From Chloroflexota bacterium (lineage in GTDB: Bacteria > Chloroflexota > Anaerolineae > Anaerolineales > Villigracilaceae), in assembly GCA_016235425.1 (NCBI GenBank), contig JACRLC010000088.1:62001-126000 (forward strand): a stretch of 64,000 nt of DNA, given 5' to 3'. Under the pieces are notes generated by a model. It saw nothing but the letters and a program-made list of their open reading frames with translations. It was not told the DNA's origin and made no database searches. The translations under genes were made by a program, and so were the position numbers. Below are positions 34,264 to 43,166 of this stretch, piece after piece. Position 1 is the first letter of the stretch, and each line of letters begins with the position of its first letter.

Positions 34264-35562
34264 TTATTTCTTCGCTTCCTTCACGACCTCCGCGTACACA
34301 CTCAAGGTCTCATCGATATCCGCGTCGCTGTGTTCGTAGCACAGGAACCAGGGTTCGCGGGCATCGCGGTCGGGCATCACGCCGCGCTCGATGGCTTTAT
34401 CGGCGAGAGAAAGATACATCGCGTGATCACTCTTTGCCCACTCGCGCTGACAGGTCACCGCGTCCACGCCAAACGAGAACGAAAACATGGCAGGATAGCC
34501 CGTGAATATCGCGGGGACGTCGTTCTCTTCAAAGATTTCTTTCAAGCCGTCCATGAGCCGCTGGCCGCGTTTTTCGATTGTCTTGAGGATCGGCTGGGAT
34601 CTGAGCAGATTCAACGTTGCGTACGCGCCTGCAATACCGGGCTTGTTGTTTGTGTACGTCCCACCCTGCGCCACACCCTGCCCAATAATGGACATGATCT
34701 CCTTCTTGCCGCCGAACGCGGCCACGGGGTAGCCATTGCCGAGGGCTTTCGCGTACGTTGCCAGGTCCGGTTTGATGCGGTAGTATTCCTGGGCGCCGCC
34801 GTTTGCAATGCGGAATCCTGTCTTTACTTCATCCAGAATAAAGACGCACCCATATTCTTCCGTCTTCCTGCGGATCAATTCCAGGAATCCATCCTGGGGG
34901 TTGATCGCCGCGCAATTGCCCTGGCACGGCTCCGTAATCACAGCCGCAATCTGTTCGCCATAAGAACGCATCACACGCTCAAAACCATCGAAGTCGTTGA
35001 ACGGCAGGGTGATGATGAACTCGCGCATCCCCTTTGGAATGCCCGATGATGCAGGCACAGCAATCGGACTGCGGCGATTGCCATAAGTTTCCACCGGCGC
35101 ATAAGTTGACCAGAGCGTGTGATCGTGAAAACCGTGATAGTTGCCTTCAAATTTCAAAATTAAATCGCGCCCGGTGTAAGCGCGCGCGACTCTGATTGCG
35201 TGCATGGTGGCCTCGGTTCCCGAACAGGCGAAGCGCACCATCTCCACAGCAGGACACATCTCCACGATCATTTCGGCGACCTGCACTTCAAGTTCGCCCG
35301 TCATCGCGAAGAGCACACCTTTTTGGATTTCCTCGATAACCTTTCGATCCACCTCATCGTACGAATGCCCTAAAATAATAGGCCCGAAGGCCATGCGATA
35401 ATCAATATATTTCTTTCCGTCAACATCCCATAAATAACCGCCCTTGGCTTTCTCCACGTAGGGAGTGACGCCATCCCCCCAAAATCTGAAATTTGAATTT
35501 ACTCCTAATGGCACAACTTTCTGGGCGCGCTGTTGTAATGAGTGCGTCTTTGGGCCAAACAT
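34264..35562 (-). CDS. class III aminotransferase, glutamate-1-semialdehyde aminotransferase-like
   Basis: 432 residues, starting MFGPKTHSLQQRAQKVVPLGVNS. Motifs: YIDYRMAFGPIILGH, VRFACSGTEATMHAIRVARAYTGRD, KFEGNYHGFHD, ITEPCQGN, FILDEVKTGFR and YAKALGNGYPVAAFGGKKE with the catalytic Lys. It belongs to the GSA aminotransferase subgroup but the neighbours point to catabolism rather than heme. AAGGAG precedes the ATG at 35562; the frame extends upstream into the Lrp gene, which is not credible. It follows the Lrp gene by 20 bases, so they share an operon. Confidence 0.85.
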   Translation of the reverse strand: MFGPKTHSLQQRAQKVVPLGVNSNFRFWGDGVTPYVEKAKGGYLWDVDGKKYIDYRMAFGPIILGHSYDEVDRKVIEEIQKGVLFAMTGELEVQVAEMIVEMCPAVEMVRFACSGTEATMHAIRVARAYTGRDLILKFEGNYHGFHDHTLWSTYAPVETYGNRRSPIAVPASSGIPKGMREFIITLPFNDFDGFERVMRSYGEQIAAVITEPCQGNCAAINPQDGFLELIRRKTEEYGCVFILDEVKTGFRIANGGAQEYYRIKPDLATYAKALGNGYPVAAFGGKKEIMSIIGQGVAQGGTYTNNKPGIAGAYATLNLLRSQPILKTIEKRGQRLMDGLKEIFEENDVPAIFTGYPAMFSFSFGVDAVTCQREWAKSDHAMYLSLADKAIERGVMPDRDAREPWFLCYEHSDADIDETLSVYAEVVKEAKK

Positions 35563-35582
35563 AAAAAGATTCTCCTTTGGGA

Positions 35583-36089
35583 TTAATCGGATGCCGCGGC
35601 GGCTTCCCCTTCGGAAATTTGTTGTACGATACGCTCCGGGACCCGCCACTGATAAACGTCTTTGATCACGAGCGGCACAATGGACGTGGTGGTTTTGCGA
35701 ACGCCCGGCACCTTCCGCACAACTTCCGTCACGAAATGATAGATCTCGGATGTGTCCTTCGCTACCACCTGAATGCTGACGTCCGTTTCCCCGATGCCGC
35801 ACGCCACATAACTGACCTGGTCAAACTCTGCCATTTTTCTCGCCACTTCGAGAATCCGGTCAGATTCGACCTCGAGCCAGACGTCCGCTATGGTAGTCAG
35901 GCCAAACGCCTGAGGTTTTGCCACTGCACTGACCTGGATGACACGGTCTTCCACCATGCGGTCAATGCGATAACGAACAGCGCGCTCGGAAATATCCCCA
36001 ATCCGGCGCGCAATCTCCGAAGCGGACATTCGCCCATCTTCGAGTAATAAATTGACAATTTTTATGTCGGTTTTGTCGAATTCATACAT
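35583..36089 (-). CDS. Lrp/AsnC-family transcriptional regulator (Lrp 2)
   Basis: 168 residues. The helix-turn-helix lies in DKTDIKIVNLLLEDGRMSASEIARRIGDISERAVRYRIDRM, followed by the RAM domain with VACGIGETDVSIQVVAKD. It is the first gene of the run aminotransferase-aminotransferase-mmsA-patA-potABCD and is likely its amino-acid-responsive regulator. A consensus promoter with an overlapping dyad lies upstream, which fits autoregulation. Only 30 percent or so similar by eye to Lrp 1. Confidence 0.9.
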   Translation of the reverse strand: MYEFDKTDIKIVNLLLEDGRMSASEIARRIGDISERAVRYRIDRMVEDRVIQVSAVAKPQAFGLTTIADVWLEVESDRILEVARKMAEFDQVSYVACGIGETDVSIQVVAKDTSEIYHFVTEVVRKVPGVRKTTTSIVPLVIKDVYQWRVPERIVQQISEGEAAAASD

Positions 36090-36124
36090 AATTTTTTATT
36101 ATTATTTCCGAAACGGACAGGCAG

Positions 36125-36153
36125 AATATACCTTACGACTATTTAATCGTCAA
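36125..36153 (-). promoter_or_regulatory. promoter and dyad of the Lrp 2-headed operon
   Basis: On the minus strand TTGACG (36153-36148), 17-base spacer, TATATT (36130-36125). The dyad GACTATTTAATCGTC (36137-36151, 12 of 15 symmetric) overlaps the -35 box and spacer, a likely Lrp-type binding site. Confidence 0.75.
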
Positions 36154-36160
36154 GGGGAAT

Positions 36161-36200
36161 ATAAAAATCCCCGCAGTCCATTTTTGAACTGCGGGGATTT
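36161..36200 (-). terminator. Rho-independent terminator after the large membrane protein gene
   Basis: 12-base stem AATCCCCGCAGT/ACTGCGGGGATT with a 10-base loop, followed on the minus strand by TTTATATT. It separates the 36.2-38.2 kb gene from the Lrp 2 operon promoter. Confidence 0.9.
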
Positions 36201-36210
36201 CGGCTCTGCC

Positions 36211-38169
36211 TCACGGGCTGACTTGGTATAACCTGAATCGCCGGTCACTGAACAAGAGTGGGAAATGGCCGGGATATGCAGTTTGAAGAGCAATCATCCA
36301 ATCGGGTTCACCGCGCAATAAAATGTACTCAATTTTATTTTCCTGCAATCTCGCAAATCGGTCCTCCGGCGAAAGGTTCTCCCCCATCAACGATTTCCAA
36401 AGCTGCGTCTGTTCTCCGCCGGATTGGACGCGGAACACGAGCGGAACGAATTTCAACGTGAGGCTGGGAATGATCGAATTGGGAGTCGCGTCCGGCCCAC
36501 CGATGATAATGGGCGCGTCAACATCCATGCCGTTCATGAATTCGCCCATGCTCACGTAGTTTGAGTAAATGTCAACCAGATCGAGCGTGGTGGGAGGCAG
36601 GTTGCCCACGGCCCACGGGCGGACATAGATAACGCCTGCAAGAAGAACCGCAGTGATGGAAATATAAAACGCGGGCTGCGTCCATATCTGCAAACGTTCG
36701 GGTAATTTGATGCGGCTGACGATTTCGTATCCGACCCATGCCAGGAAAGCGAAGGCCAACCCGAACGGCATCAGCCATGTCAGACGCCATAACTGGAATG
36801 GCGTGGTGAAGAATCCGACCAGCCAGCCTGTGTACGGGAACATGCTCACGCCCAGCACGAGAAATGCCGCCAGCACAAAGCGCGCAATCTTGTGTTTCCA
36901 AAAGAAGAACAGACTCACGACCGCCGCGGCCAGGCTCAATTCGTAAGGCAGGCCCGTGGTGAGGTAACGTGAAATACCGTAAAACTGCGTACCTTCAACG
37001 ATGTCAATGCGGCGGACGCCGAAGCGGGCGAATTCGTCATTTTCGGCGACATCGGTGAGGGAGAAACTCAACGTCTGCGAATATTCCCCGCCGCCAAAAC
37101 GGAATGAATACGGGATCAAGACCACTGCGGCAAGGATGCCAATCATCATCACGTATTTCCAGCGGATGTCTTTTTTGAATAAGGACGGCAATCCGTACAC
37201 GCCCGCAATCATGCAGGCCATGCCAAATTGGATCGGGTGCGTGAAGACCATCGCCAGGGCGGCCAGACCGACCAGCACCAATCTGCGTGCGCGCAGGTTC
37301 TCAAGGTACTCCACTGCGAGCGTGAAGAAAATCAGGGAAATGACAAATGCCGCGGCCACTTTATCTTCGGTGAGACGCTGGAAAAATAGATTGCCGGGCT
37401 GGTTGAAGCGCGTCAGGCGCATGAGACTGAAACCCTGCGCGAGGACGGCGATGGCCGCGCCCGCGCGAGGGAGGCCAAGAGTCCGCCCGAGGGTGTAAAT
37501 GCCGATAAAGGAGAAGCAGGCCAAAGTCGGGGGAAGAAGCGAGCCGGTGACGAGGAGGCCGTCTACTTTGCTGAGTCCCGAAATCAGCGCTTCGACGAGC
37601 GGCCAGTAGGCGATCCAAAAGCGCGGGATTTCGAGCCGGTTGAGTGAGTCCGGGAAAATAAAGTCGAGTGCGGGCGTGTGCTGGTAATAATAAAGCAGGG
37701 CGTTGTACGTGAAGGCGTCGTCGTGAATGAGCGGCGGATGCGCCATGCTCGCAAAGAAGAGCGCGCCTCCAATCGCAGTGACGATGACCACGATTTCCCA
37801 CCAGGCTGTCTTTTCAAATTCAAATTTGGTTTTCGGATTACGCAGAAAAAATACGAGGAGCGCGGCCGCACCCCACAACCCAAAGCCCCAGTGAATAAAA
37901 GTGAAGTTCAACGAGAAGACGCGTGCGAGAACGCCCAGGATGCCCGCGGCAACAATGGACAGGACAAACCCGCCAAGCAAGACGCGCGCCGGATGCGCGG
38001 AGATGTCTGTGATATGCCAGAACGTGACTGCACCGGGAAGTAGAAAAAGAAGAAAGCCGATTGCAAAGCGAAGATATATATTTGCGACCCAGCCCTGCCA
38101 GGGAAAGAGCGCGAGAAAAAGCCAGGCAAGCATGGAAAGGATGACGATGAAAATTTTATTTTTGGGCAA
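36211..38169 (-). CDS. polytopic membrane protein, GT39/ArnT-like architecture
   Basis: 652 residues with at least twelve hydrophobic segments in the first 540, then a soluble C-terminal domain of about 110. An acidic motif after an early membrane segment (HPPLIHDDAFTYNALLYYYQH) resembles the DD/DE loop of GT-C glycosyltransferases. PFQLWRLTWLMP and the terminal EYILLRGEPDW also suggest a lipid-linked sugar transferase, but I do not see a defining family motif. TTG at 38169 is chosen for its GGAG site; a -10 box TATAAT (38205-38200) lies about 30 bases upstream. Divergent from the GT2 gene cluster, so a cell-envelope glycan role is plausible. Confidence 0.7.
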   Translation of the reverse strand: MPKNKIFIVILSMLAWLFLALFPWQGWVANIYLRFAIGFLLFLLPGAVTFWHITDISAHPARVLLGGFVLSIVAAGILGVLARVFSLNFTFIHWGFGLWGAAALLVFFLRNPKTKFEFEKTAWWEIVVIVTAIGGALFFASMAHPPLIHDDAFTYNALLYYYQHTPALDFIFPDSLNRLEIPRFWIAYWPLVEALISGLSKVDGLLVTGSLLPPTLACFSFIGIYTLGRTLGLPRAGAAIAVLAQGFSLMRLTRFNQPGNLFFQRLTEDKVAAAFVISLIFFTLAVEYLENLRARRLVLVGLAALAMVFTHPIQFGMACMIAGVYGLPSLFKKDIRWKYVMMIGILAAVVLIPYSFRFGGGEYSQTLSFSLTDVAENDEFARFGVRRIDIVEGTQFYGISRYLTTGLPYELSLAAAVVSLFFFWKHKIARFVLAAFLVLGVSMFPYTGWLVGFFTTPFQLWRLTWLMPFGLAFAFLAWVGYEIVSRIKLPERLQIWTQPAFYISITAVLLAGVIYVRPWAVGNLPPTTLDLVDIYSNYVSMGEFMNGMDVDAPIIIGGPDATPNSIIPSLTLKFVPLVFRVQSGGEQTQLWKSLMGENLSPEDRFARLQENKIEYILLRGEPDWMIALQTAYPGHFPLLFSDRRFRLYQVSP

Positions 38170-38577
38170 GGGAAATCTCCAAAAGATGAATACTGGTCGA
38201 TTATACTTGTTTCGATTATTATCCTTTCTGGTGATTACCCACATCTTTGGCAGGACTGCACTTAAACGTAATCAGGCTCTTTGTCCGCGAATTCACGCGA
38301 ATTTTCGCTAATTTCCAAACCATTCGCGCAGGCTTGTCCTGAGCCTGTCGAAGGATTAGCGTAAATTCGCGGATAGGTTTTGCCTGGAAAAAAGCTCCGC
38401 GCTTGATTGTGGTAACACCCAGCCGCGAATTTCACCTCCTGGACGGACAGTCCAGGGTGCAGGCGGATTTTTAGAAAAATCCGCGTAATCTGTGGCAGGG
38501 AATTCATTATCTGCCCATCGTCCTGCCAGGAACGGGAAAATCTTTGAGTTTATTTGATTTGAAATGGAGCAATTTGA
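38170..38577. other. divergent intergenic region with nested palindromes
   Basis: About 400 bases. CCGCGAATTCACGCG-type and ATTAGCGTAAATTCGCGG arms (38287-38372) enclose a GGCTTGTCCTGAGCCTGTCG phrase, as if one repeat inserted in another. Further right is the palindrome GCGGATTTTTAGAAAAATCCGC region (38462-38483). No RNA or coding gene is seen. The minus -10 for the 36.2 kb gene is at 38200-38205. Confidence 0.6.
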
Positions 38578-39498
38578 ATGTCCATCCAGAAACAAAAGAC
38601 GCCGCGCATCTCGGTCATCATGCCCGCCTTCAATGAAGGCGATGTGATCGGCCCGGTCATCAAACAAGTGCGCGCGGTGGTTGGAAAAATCGACAAAACA
38701 CACGAGATCATCGTGATTGACGATGGTTCATCCGACAACACAGCCGAAGCCGCGCGTGCCGCGGGTGTGACGGTGATCCAGCATCCGTACAACATCGGCA
38801 ACGGCGCGGCCGTAAAGACCGGCATCCGCCACGCGCGCGGGAGCATCCTTGTCACCATGGACGGCGACGGTCAGCACGACCCGAACGACATTCCCAAACT
38901 GCTTGGGCGCATCGGCCCGTACGACATGGTGGTCGGAAGCCGCAGCCGTGAATCGGACACCGCCGCGCACCGCGACGCTGCCAACATGGTTTTCAATTCG
39001 CTGGCAAGCTACGTATCCGGCCGAAAAATCGAAGACCTCACATCCGGCTTCCGCGCCATCAAAACACACATCGCGCGCCAGTTCGTTTATCTTCTGCCCA
39101 ACCAGTTTTCCTACCCGTCCACCATCACATTGTCCATCGTGCGCGCCGGATACAGCCTCGGCTATGAACCCATCCGCTTTGCGCGCCGCGCCGGGAAAAC
39201 AAAAAGCAAGATCAAGCCGTTGCGCGACGGCTTGCGCTTCCTGATGATCATTTTGAAGATCGCGGTCTTTTACGCGCCGCTCAAAATTTTCGTGCCGCTC
39301 AGCATCTTCACCTTTCTCGTCGGTGTGACTTACGGCCTCATGCGCATCTTCGTGCTCAGCGCGCCATACGGACAAACCTCCGCCCTGCTTATGTCCACTG
39401 CCGCCTTGATTTTCATGGTTGGGCTGGTCTCCGAACAGATCGCGCAGTTGCGCTTCGACCGAAGTGAATCCAATACACACATCAACGCGGACGAATGA
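38578..39498 (+). CDS. GT2-family glycosyltransferase (DPM1/dolichol-P-mannose synthase-like)
   Basis: 306 residues. The N-terminal GT-A domain has ISVIMPAFNEGDVIG, IIVIDDGSSDNTAE, NIGNGAAVKTGI and the metal-binding DGDGQHDP. SRSRESDTAAHRDAANMVFN and DLTSGFRAIK are DPM1-like. Two C-terminal hydrophobic segments (about 238-262 and 272-290) anchor it. It probably transfers a sugar from a nucleotide donor to polyprenyl phosphate. GGAG lies before the ATG; the stop overlaps the sulfotransferase start in ATGA. Confidence 0.88.
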   Translation: MSIQKQKTPRISVIMPAFNEGDVIGPVIKQVRAVVGKIDKTHEIIVIDDGSSDNTAEAARAAGVTVIQHPYNIGNGAAVKTGIRHARGSILVTMDGDGQHDPNDIPKLLGRIGPYDMVVGSRSRESDTAAHRDAANMVFNSLASYVSGRKIEDLTSGFRAIKTHIARQFVYLLPNQFSYPSTITLSIVRAGYSLGYEPIRFARRAGKTKSKIKPLRDGLRFLMIILKIAVFYAPLKIFVPLSIFTFLVGVTYGLMRIFVLSAPYGQTSALLMSTAALIFMVGLVSEQIAQLRFDRSESNTHINADE

Positions 39499-40310
39499 AA
39501 GACACACAGCCAATTTTGATCATTTCAACGGGACGCACGGGCACCATCTTCTTCTCGCGTCTCTTCGCGGACCTCTATCCTGTTGCCGCTTCCCATCACG
39601 AACGCGGCGTTTCGAGACCCATCCAAATTCTCACGAATTTACATTTCTCGCACCTCTTCCCCAAAAGCGGACTCAGGTCCGCGTGGAGATTGCTCAAGGG
39701 CAACGAGATCGAAACCTGCGAAAAGCCCTTTCACATCGACGCGAATTGCTTCCTCTACGGCCTGGCCCCGCTCGCGCCGGAACTCTATCCAAACCTGAAA
39801 GTCCTTCACATCGTTCGTGACCCGCGCGCGTACGTCACGTCACATTTGAATTTCCAGCGCCAAAAAGGGACAAGCTTCATCGCCAACCACTTCGTCCCGT
39901 TCTGGCAGCCCAATCCATTTCTCGTCGGCGAGGTCCCATTGACCAAAGTCTTCGGCGTCACGCGCTTTGAGAAATACTGCTGGATTTGGGATTTCAAGAA
40001 CCGCGTGATGGAAGGATTGGAAAACACATCCACGCCATACATGCGCGTCCGCTTTGAGGATTTGTTCAACACACCGAATCCCGAAGAACTCTTCGGCCAG
40101 ATCACAGACTTTATCGGCCTGCCGCGCTTGACCGGAATCCGCGACCGATTCCGCGAACCAGCCAACAACTCCACCAAAACCGTCTTCCCCGACTGGCCCG
40201 AATGGACGCCGCGTCAATGCGCGCAACTCCATTCATTTTGCGGAGCGCGCATGAAAAAGTATGGATATGGAGGAGAGAAGGAATGGGAGGAGAAAGTGCG
40301 TAATGCGTAA
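39495..40310 (+). CDS. sulfotransferase family protein
   Basis: 271 residues. The N-terminal PAPS-binding loop reads ILIISTGRTGTIFFSRLFADL, followed by LHIVRDPRAYVTSHL, which is the 3'-phosphate binding Arg/Ser region, and MRVRFEDLFNTPNP. These are hallmarks of P-loop sulfotransferases that move sulfate from PAPS to carbohydrate or lipid. It overlaps the GT2 gene by four bases and is followed by a flippase-like membrane gene, so a sulfated surface glycan is plausible (inference). Confidence 0.82.
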   Translation: MKDTQPILIISTGRTGTIFFSRLFADLYPVAASHHERGVSRPIQILTNLHFSHLFPKSGLRSAWRLLKGNEIETCEKPFHIDANCFLYGLAPLAPELYPNLKVLHIVRDPRAYVTSHLNFQRQKGTSFIANHFVPFWQPNPFLVGEVPLTKVFGVTRFEKYCWIWDFKNRVMEGLENTSTPYMRVRFEDLFNTPNPEELFGQITDFIGLPRLTGIRDRFREPANNSTKTVFPDWPEWTPRQCAQLHSFCGARMKKYGYGGEKEWEEKVRNA

Positions 40311-40317
40311 TACGTGT

Positions 40318-40386
40318 AGCGTGTTGCATGTTCCGTTCCCTGCCTGTTTTCCTGTCTACGTGTCTAATTGTTTCCGTGTTTACCCG
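40318..40386. repeat. phrase-like CCTGTCTAC low-complexity repeat, copy 2
   Basis: GTGTTGCATGTTCCGTTCC, CCTGTTTTCCTGTCTACGTG and TTTCCGTGTTTACC. Similar to 51170-51236 and related phrases at 17850-17899 and 57418-57542. Confidence 0.5.
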
Positions 40387-40397
40387 CCTCTCTCCCC

Positions 40398-41375
40398 ATG
40401 AAAAAACGCCAACTCCTCGTCTACATCGCAAGTGCGGTCCTGTCCATCGCTTTTCTCGCCTATCTCCTCCTCAACCTGGACTGGGAAACCCTGCGCGCCG
40501 CGTTTTCGGATGTCCGCTGGGGCTGGCTGGTTCTGGCTTTCCTTGCCTATTTCGTAAACATCTTTTTGCGCGCATTGCGTTTCAAAAACCTGATTTATTC
40601 GCGGCCTGTCCGCTGGATCGAGCTTGTCCCTGTTTCTGCGTTGCACAACCTTTTCATGTACCTCATGCCCGCAAAGACAGGCGACGTTTCCTACATTTTT
40701 CTCGCGAAGAATCGCCTGAACGTCTCCCTCTCCGAGGGGACGGCCACCCTGCTCGCAGCGCGTTTCTACGATTTCAGTGTGGTCGCCTTCATCCTGGCCT
40801 GCATACTGCCCTTTTCCCGAAGCGGGATGCCGGATTGGATTTTTCGATCCGCGATTTTCTTTTGCCTGATCGTCCTAACTGGCGCGCTCGGTGTCTTCCT
40901 GTTTCTCAAATTATCAAAACCAAGCTCACGAAAACTTAATCCAACAAACCCGCTTTTTCTGCGCGTCCTCAACGCATGGGACAGGTTCATCGCGGGCCTA
41001 CGTGAAATTCAAAGCAACGGGGCAAATTTGCGCGTGGCCTTCATCACGCTTGGCATCTGGCTGTGTTTGTATTCAAATTTTTACTTCATTGCTCAAAGCA
41101 TAGGCACACCGATCACTTTTTATCACATTTCCATTATCTCAATCGTGATGGTTCCGCTCACCCTGCTCCCCCTGCAAGGATTCGCAAATATTGGCACACA
41201 CGAAATCGGCTGGGCGTCTGTGCTGGTTGCATTTGGTTATCCCTACGACACCGCGCTCGCGATTGCGGTCGGGTCGCATTTCGTGCTTTTGCTGTCCGTC
41301 CTGCTCGCGGGCGGACTTAGCTTTGGGCTGTCACAATTTCTTTCATCACATTCTATGGAAGAAGGCACAACTTGA
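40398..41375 (+). CDS. flippase-like / LPG-synthase transmembrane domain protein (UPF0104)
   Basis: 325 residues with about eight hydrophobic segments. The family motifs of the PF03706 group are present: ALRFKNLI in the second segment, LMPAKTGDVSYIFLAK and a later TLLPLQGFANIGTHEIGW and SHFVLLLSVLLAGG. Such proteins are linked to lipid-glycan flipping in archaeal AglD-like and MprF membrane domains. Start at 40398 (MKKRQLLVY) is chosen because the extra N-terminal residues come from repeat DNA. It follows glycosyltransferase and sulfotransferase genes, and its stop overlaps the next start. Confidence 0.8.
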   Translation: MKKRQLLVYIASAVLSIAFLAYLLLNLDWETLRAAFSDVRWGWLVLAFLAYFVNIFLRALRFKNLIYSRPVRWIELVPVSALHNLFMYLMPAKTGDVSYIFLAKNRLNVSLSEGTATLLAARFYDFSVVAFILACILPFSRSGMPDWIFRSAIFFCLIVLTGALGVFLFLKLSKPSSRKLNPTNPLFLRVLNAWDRFIAGLREIQSNGANLRVAFITLGIWLCLYSNFYFIAQSIGTPITFYHISIISIVMVPLTLLPLQGFANIGTHEIGWASVLVAFGYPYDTALAIAVGSHFVLLLSVLLAGGLSFGLSQFLSSHSMEEGTT

Positions 41376-42931
41376 CTTCCATCCCGCCACCCGAAATCAA
41401 CGACTTCAAAATAATCACCGCTTCCTGCGTGACCTTAGACCTGCCAGCCCTCCCAAGCAGTTTCTACCGCCACGGCTGGCAATCCTGGTCCCTCGCCGCG
41501 TGGACAGATCTCACGCCCCTCCCCGTTCAACGTCCTGTCAATTTACATCCCCAGCAAATTGACCCTGCCTACGCGTACGAGTCAAGGCCCAACGGCTCAT
41601 GGCTGGGCGCGGTCGAATCTGCAGACGGCAAAGTCCTTTTGCTGGGAGCGCTCGGAACGGACGCGCATGTCCGTTTAAACGGCGGCCAGTTCGAGGGTCA
41701 GTATGAAGCGGGGACGGGAGATTGGTTCATTGCCTTTGGCGGAGAGCAAGTCGTGTTTTCGCAATATGCGGAAGAACTTGGCAAAAGATTTGATGTGACA
41801 AAAACCAAGCCCGCGCCGCGCGTTTGGTGCTCGTGGTACAGCCTGTATGCCGCCATTGACGAAGGCATCCTTCACGAAATTTTTGATAGACTCGGCGATT
41901 TGCCATTCGACATTTTGCAGGTGGACGATGGCTGGCAAATCAAAATTGGCGATTGGGAAGCGAACGAAAAATTCCCATCGGGCATGGCCGCGCTCGCAGA
42001 CAAAATCAAATCCACTGGCCGCAAGGCGGGACTCTGGCTCGCGCCGCTCATCGCCGTGAAATCTTCGCAGCTGTTTCGCGAACATCCCGATTGGTTCTTG
42101 AAAGATGAAAAGGGGAAATTCGCCTCGGCGGGATTCAACTGGGGCGAGCAGCTCTACGCGCTCGATACCACCCATCCTGCCGCGCTCGATTGGCTGGCCG
42201 CGCTGATGAGACAGGTCCGCGCCTGGGGATTTGACTATCTCAAACTCGATTTTCTTTATGCAGGCGCGTTGCCCGGCAAACGTCACGCGGACGTGCCGCG
42301 CGAGATCGCCTATCGCAACGGGTTGAAAATTCTGCGCGAAGCGATGGGCGAAGACGCGTTCTTCCTGACCTGCGGCGCGCCCATCATCCCATCGCTTGGT
42401 TTGTGCGACGCATTGCGCGTTGGGCCGGATGTCTCCGGCGAGTGGGAAAGTTACCGCGACGTGGTTCTGCTTTCCAACCCAACCACGCCCGGCACAAGAA
42501 ATGCAATCCGCACGACGATAAATCGTCTGTGGCTGAGCTCGCTTCTTCTCATAGACCCCGATGTGGCTTACTTTTCTTCAAAAGGCAATTCACTTTCCGA
42601 AGAGCACAAAAAACTCTTGCAGGATTTGGCGCTCGTTTGTAATTTCAAAGCCACATCGGATTTACCCCAATGGCTTTCAGAAGATGACAAAGAGACATTG
42701 CGCTCGTTCCTTTTGTCCGCGCAGAAAATCAACCGCGCAGGCCGCTGCACCTTCCAACTGGGGGACCGCCAGGTAGATTTTTCATCGGCGGGCGAATTGC
42801 CCACGCCGCCAACGGGCTTCAATGCACTGATTGGAAACCTTGTCGGCTGGGTGGGAGGATTAGGATTGGTGCGACAGATTTTGGATGAAATGGGAAGCAA
42901 ATCATTGGAGAAGATGAAAAAGGAACTATAA
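41372..42931 (+). CDS. alpha-galactosidase (GH36-like)
   Basis: 519 residues, no signal peptide, so cytoplasmic. The catalytic TIM barrel carries WCSWYSLYAAI, LQVDDGWQ, YLKLDFLYAGALPGKR with nucleophile Asp293, and LRVGPDVSGEW with likely acid/base Asp353. It cleaves alpha-galactosides such as raffinose or melibiose. TTG at 41372 overlaps the upstream stop (TTGA) and has an AAGAAGG site. Without the long GH36 N-terminal beta domain seen in full-length relatives, it is a short form. Ends 7 bases before a GCGACCTG/CAGGTCGC palindrome (42938-42955). Confidence 0.85.
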   Translation: MTSIPPPEINDFKIITASCVTLDLPALPSSFYRHGWQSWSLAAWTDLTPLPVQRPVNLHPQQIDPAYAYESRPNGSWLGAVESADGKVLLLGALGTDAHVRLNGGQFEGQYEAGTGDWFIAFGGEQVVFSQYAEELGKRFDVTKTKPAPRVWCSWYSLYAAIDEGILHEIFDRLGDLPFDILQVDDGWQIKIGDWEANEKFPSGMAALADKIKSTGRKAGLWLAPLIAVKSSQLFREHPDWFLKDEKGKFASAGFNWGEQLYALDTTHPAALDWLAALMRQVRAWGFDYLKLDFLYAGALPGKRHADVPREIAYRNGLKILREAMGEDAFFLTCGAPIIPSLGLCDALRVGPDVSGEWESYRDVVLLSNPTTPGTRNAIRTTINRLWLSSLLLIDPDVAYFSSKGNSLSEEHKKLLQDLALVCNFKATSDLPQWLSEDDKETLRSFLLSAQKINRAGRCTFQLGDRQVDFSSAGELPTPPTGFNALIGNLVGWVGGLGLVRQILDEMGSKSLEKMKKEL

Positions 42932-43015
42932 ACAAGAGCGACCTGCACAGGTCGCATGCAACACGGCCTTCGCGGTCTCGTGCCAATTTCAGTAAATCAC
43001 AGGTTTGTCATTCTG

Positions 43016-43066
43016 AGGAGCCAGCGCTCTTCTGGCGACGAAGAATCTCCTGCAATTCAATTTGGG
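43016..43066. repeat. TGTCATTCTGAGG-type palindromic repeat
   Basis: GTCATTCTGAGGAGCCAGCG followed by CGACGAAGAATCTCCTG. The style is like the ATGTCATTGCGAG family but the sequence differs. It lies in the gap before the amylopullulanase. Confidence 0.45.
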
Positions 43067-43087
43067 TAATTAAATGGGGTTTCTGTA

Positions 43088-43115
43088 TTGACTTCGTCTT
43101 CGCCTTAAGTACAAT
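43088..43115 (+). promoter_or_regulatory. promoter of the amylopullulanase gene
   Basis: TTGACT at 43088-43093, 16-base spacer, TACAAT at 43110-43115. The leader before the ATG at 43167 is about 45 bases and holds AAGGAG. Confidence 0.75.
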
Positions 43116-43166
43116 ATAACCATAATAATCTCTATCCCACACCTTTGCTGTTAAGGAGAATTATCA

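Noticed and set aside
34264..35802. Longer 512-residue aminotransferase start
   Set aside because: The extension overlaps the Lrp gene in another frame, and the ATG at 35562 has an AAGGAG site and the family N-terminus.
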